DNA of 5,047 bases from Candidatus Methanoplasma sp. (lineage in GTDB: Archaea > Thermoplasmatota > Thermoplasmata > Methanomassiliicoccales > Methanomethylophilaceae). Both the position numbers and the translations under genes were made by a program. The stretch covers positions 1 to 5,047 of the forward strand of contig JAIRQG010000044.1 in NCBI GenBank assembly GCA_031256615.1. Reading direction: 5' to 3'. The notes under the pieces were generated by a model. It had not been told where the DNA came from. It saw only the letters and a program-made list of their open reading frames with translations, and ran no database searches. Below, in pieces: positions 4,988 through 5,047 of the stretch; position 1 is the first letter of the stretch, and each line of letters begins with the position of its first letter.

Positions 4988-5047
4988 GTACTTTTAAAAT
5001 ACGTATTCAAAACACCCACGGAAGAAACTGCATAAATAAATACACCC
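4988..5047. other. AT-rich upstream region, possible divergent promoter
   Basis: No gene is supported here. The region holds TTTTAAAA (4992-4999) and an overlapping 10 bp palindrome AATACGTATT (4998-5007). Either could belong to a rightward promoter for a gene beyond the window, or be an upstream element of rpl15e. Confidence 0.25.

Overview
The window looks like chromosomal DNA of a euryarchaeon, most likely of the Thermoplasmata / Methanomassiliicoccales side. The reasons are a ribosomal protein L15e gene (an archaeal/eukaryotic family), the first codons of a group II chaperonin (thermosome), TATA-type promoters at archaeal spacing, several apparently leaderless starts, and Shine-Dalgarno (SD) motifs of the GGAGGTGAT type elsewhere. 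The lineage is an inference from gene content and style. No marker gene fixes it.

Layout, left to right. Positions 1-45 (minus) hold the first 15 codons of a thermosome subunit, cut by the window edge, with its SD, a TATA box and an inverted repeat upstream. Positions 210-903 (minus) hold a two-gene mntA-hepT cassette of the MNT/HEPN toxin-antitoxin type, overlapping by 23 bp; the toxin gene starts at a TTG with its SD inside the antitoxin gene. Positions 984-3164 (minus) hold a complete type III glutamine synthetase (glnN), a family best known from Bacteroidetes and cyanobacteria. Positions 3165-3399 are a divergent control region with two TATA-like boxes toward glnN and three palindromic elements. 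Positions 3400-4251 (plus) encode a ThiI-like protein that keeps the N-terminal and THUMP RNA-binding domains but has lost the SGGxDS PP-loop and much of the catalytic domain. It converges, with a 22 bp gap, on the L15e gene at 4274-4897 (minus); a GC-rich hairpin with a T-rich tract on both sides probably ends both transcripts. Positions 4898-5047 hold the L15e promoter and leader.

The genes do not form one pathway. Core functions (protein folding, nitrogen assimilation, tRNA-modification-like, ribosome) flank one accessory cassette (mntA-hepT). The points most worth a second look are the remodelled, probably non-catalytic ThiI relative, the operator-like elements before glnN, and the toxin-antitoxin pair between two housekeeping genes. 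I see no CRISPR array, insertion sequence, tRNA or rRNA.
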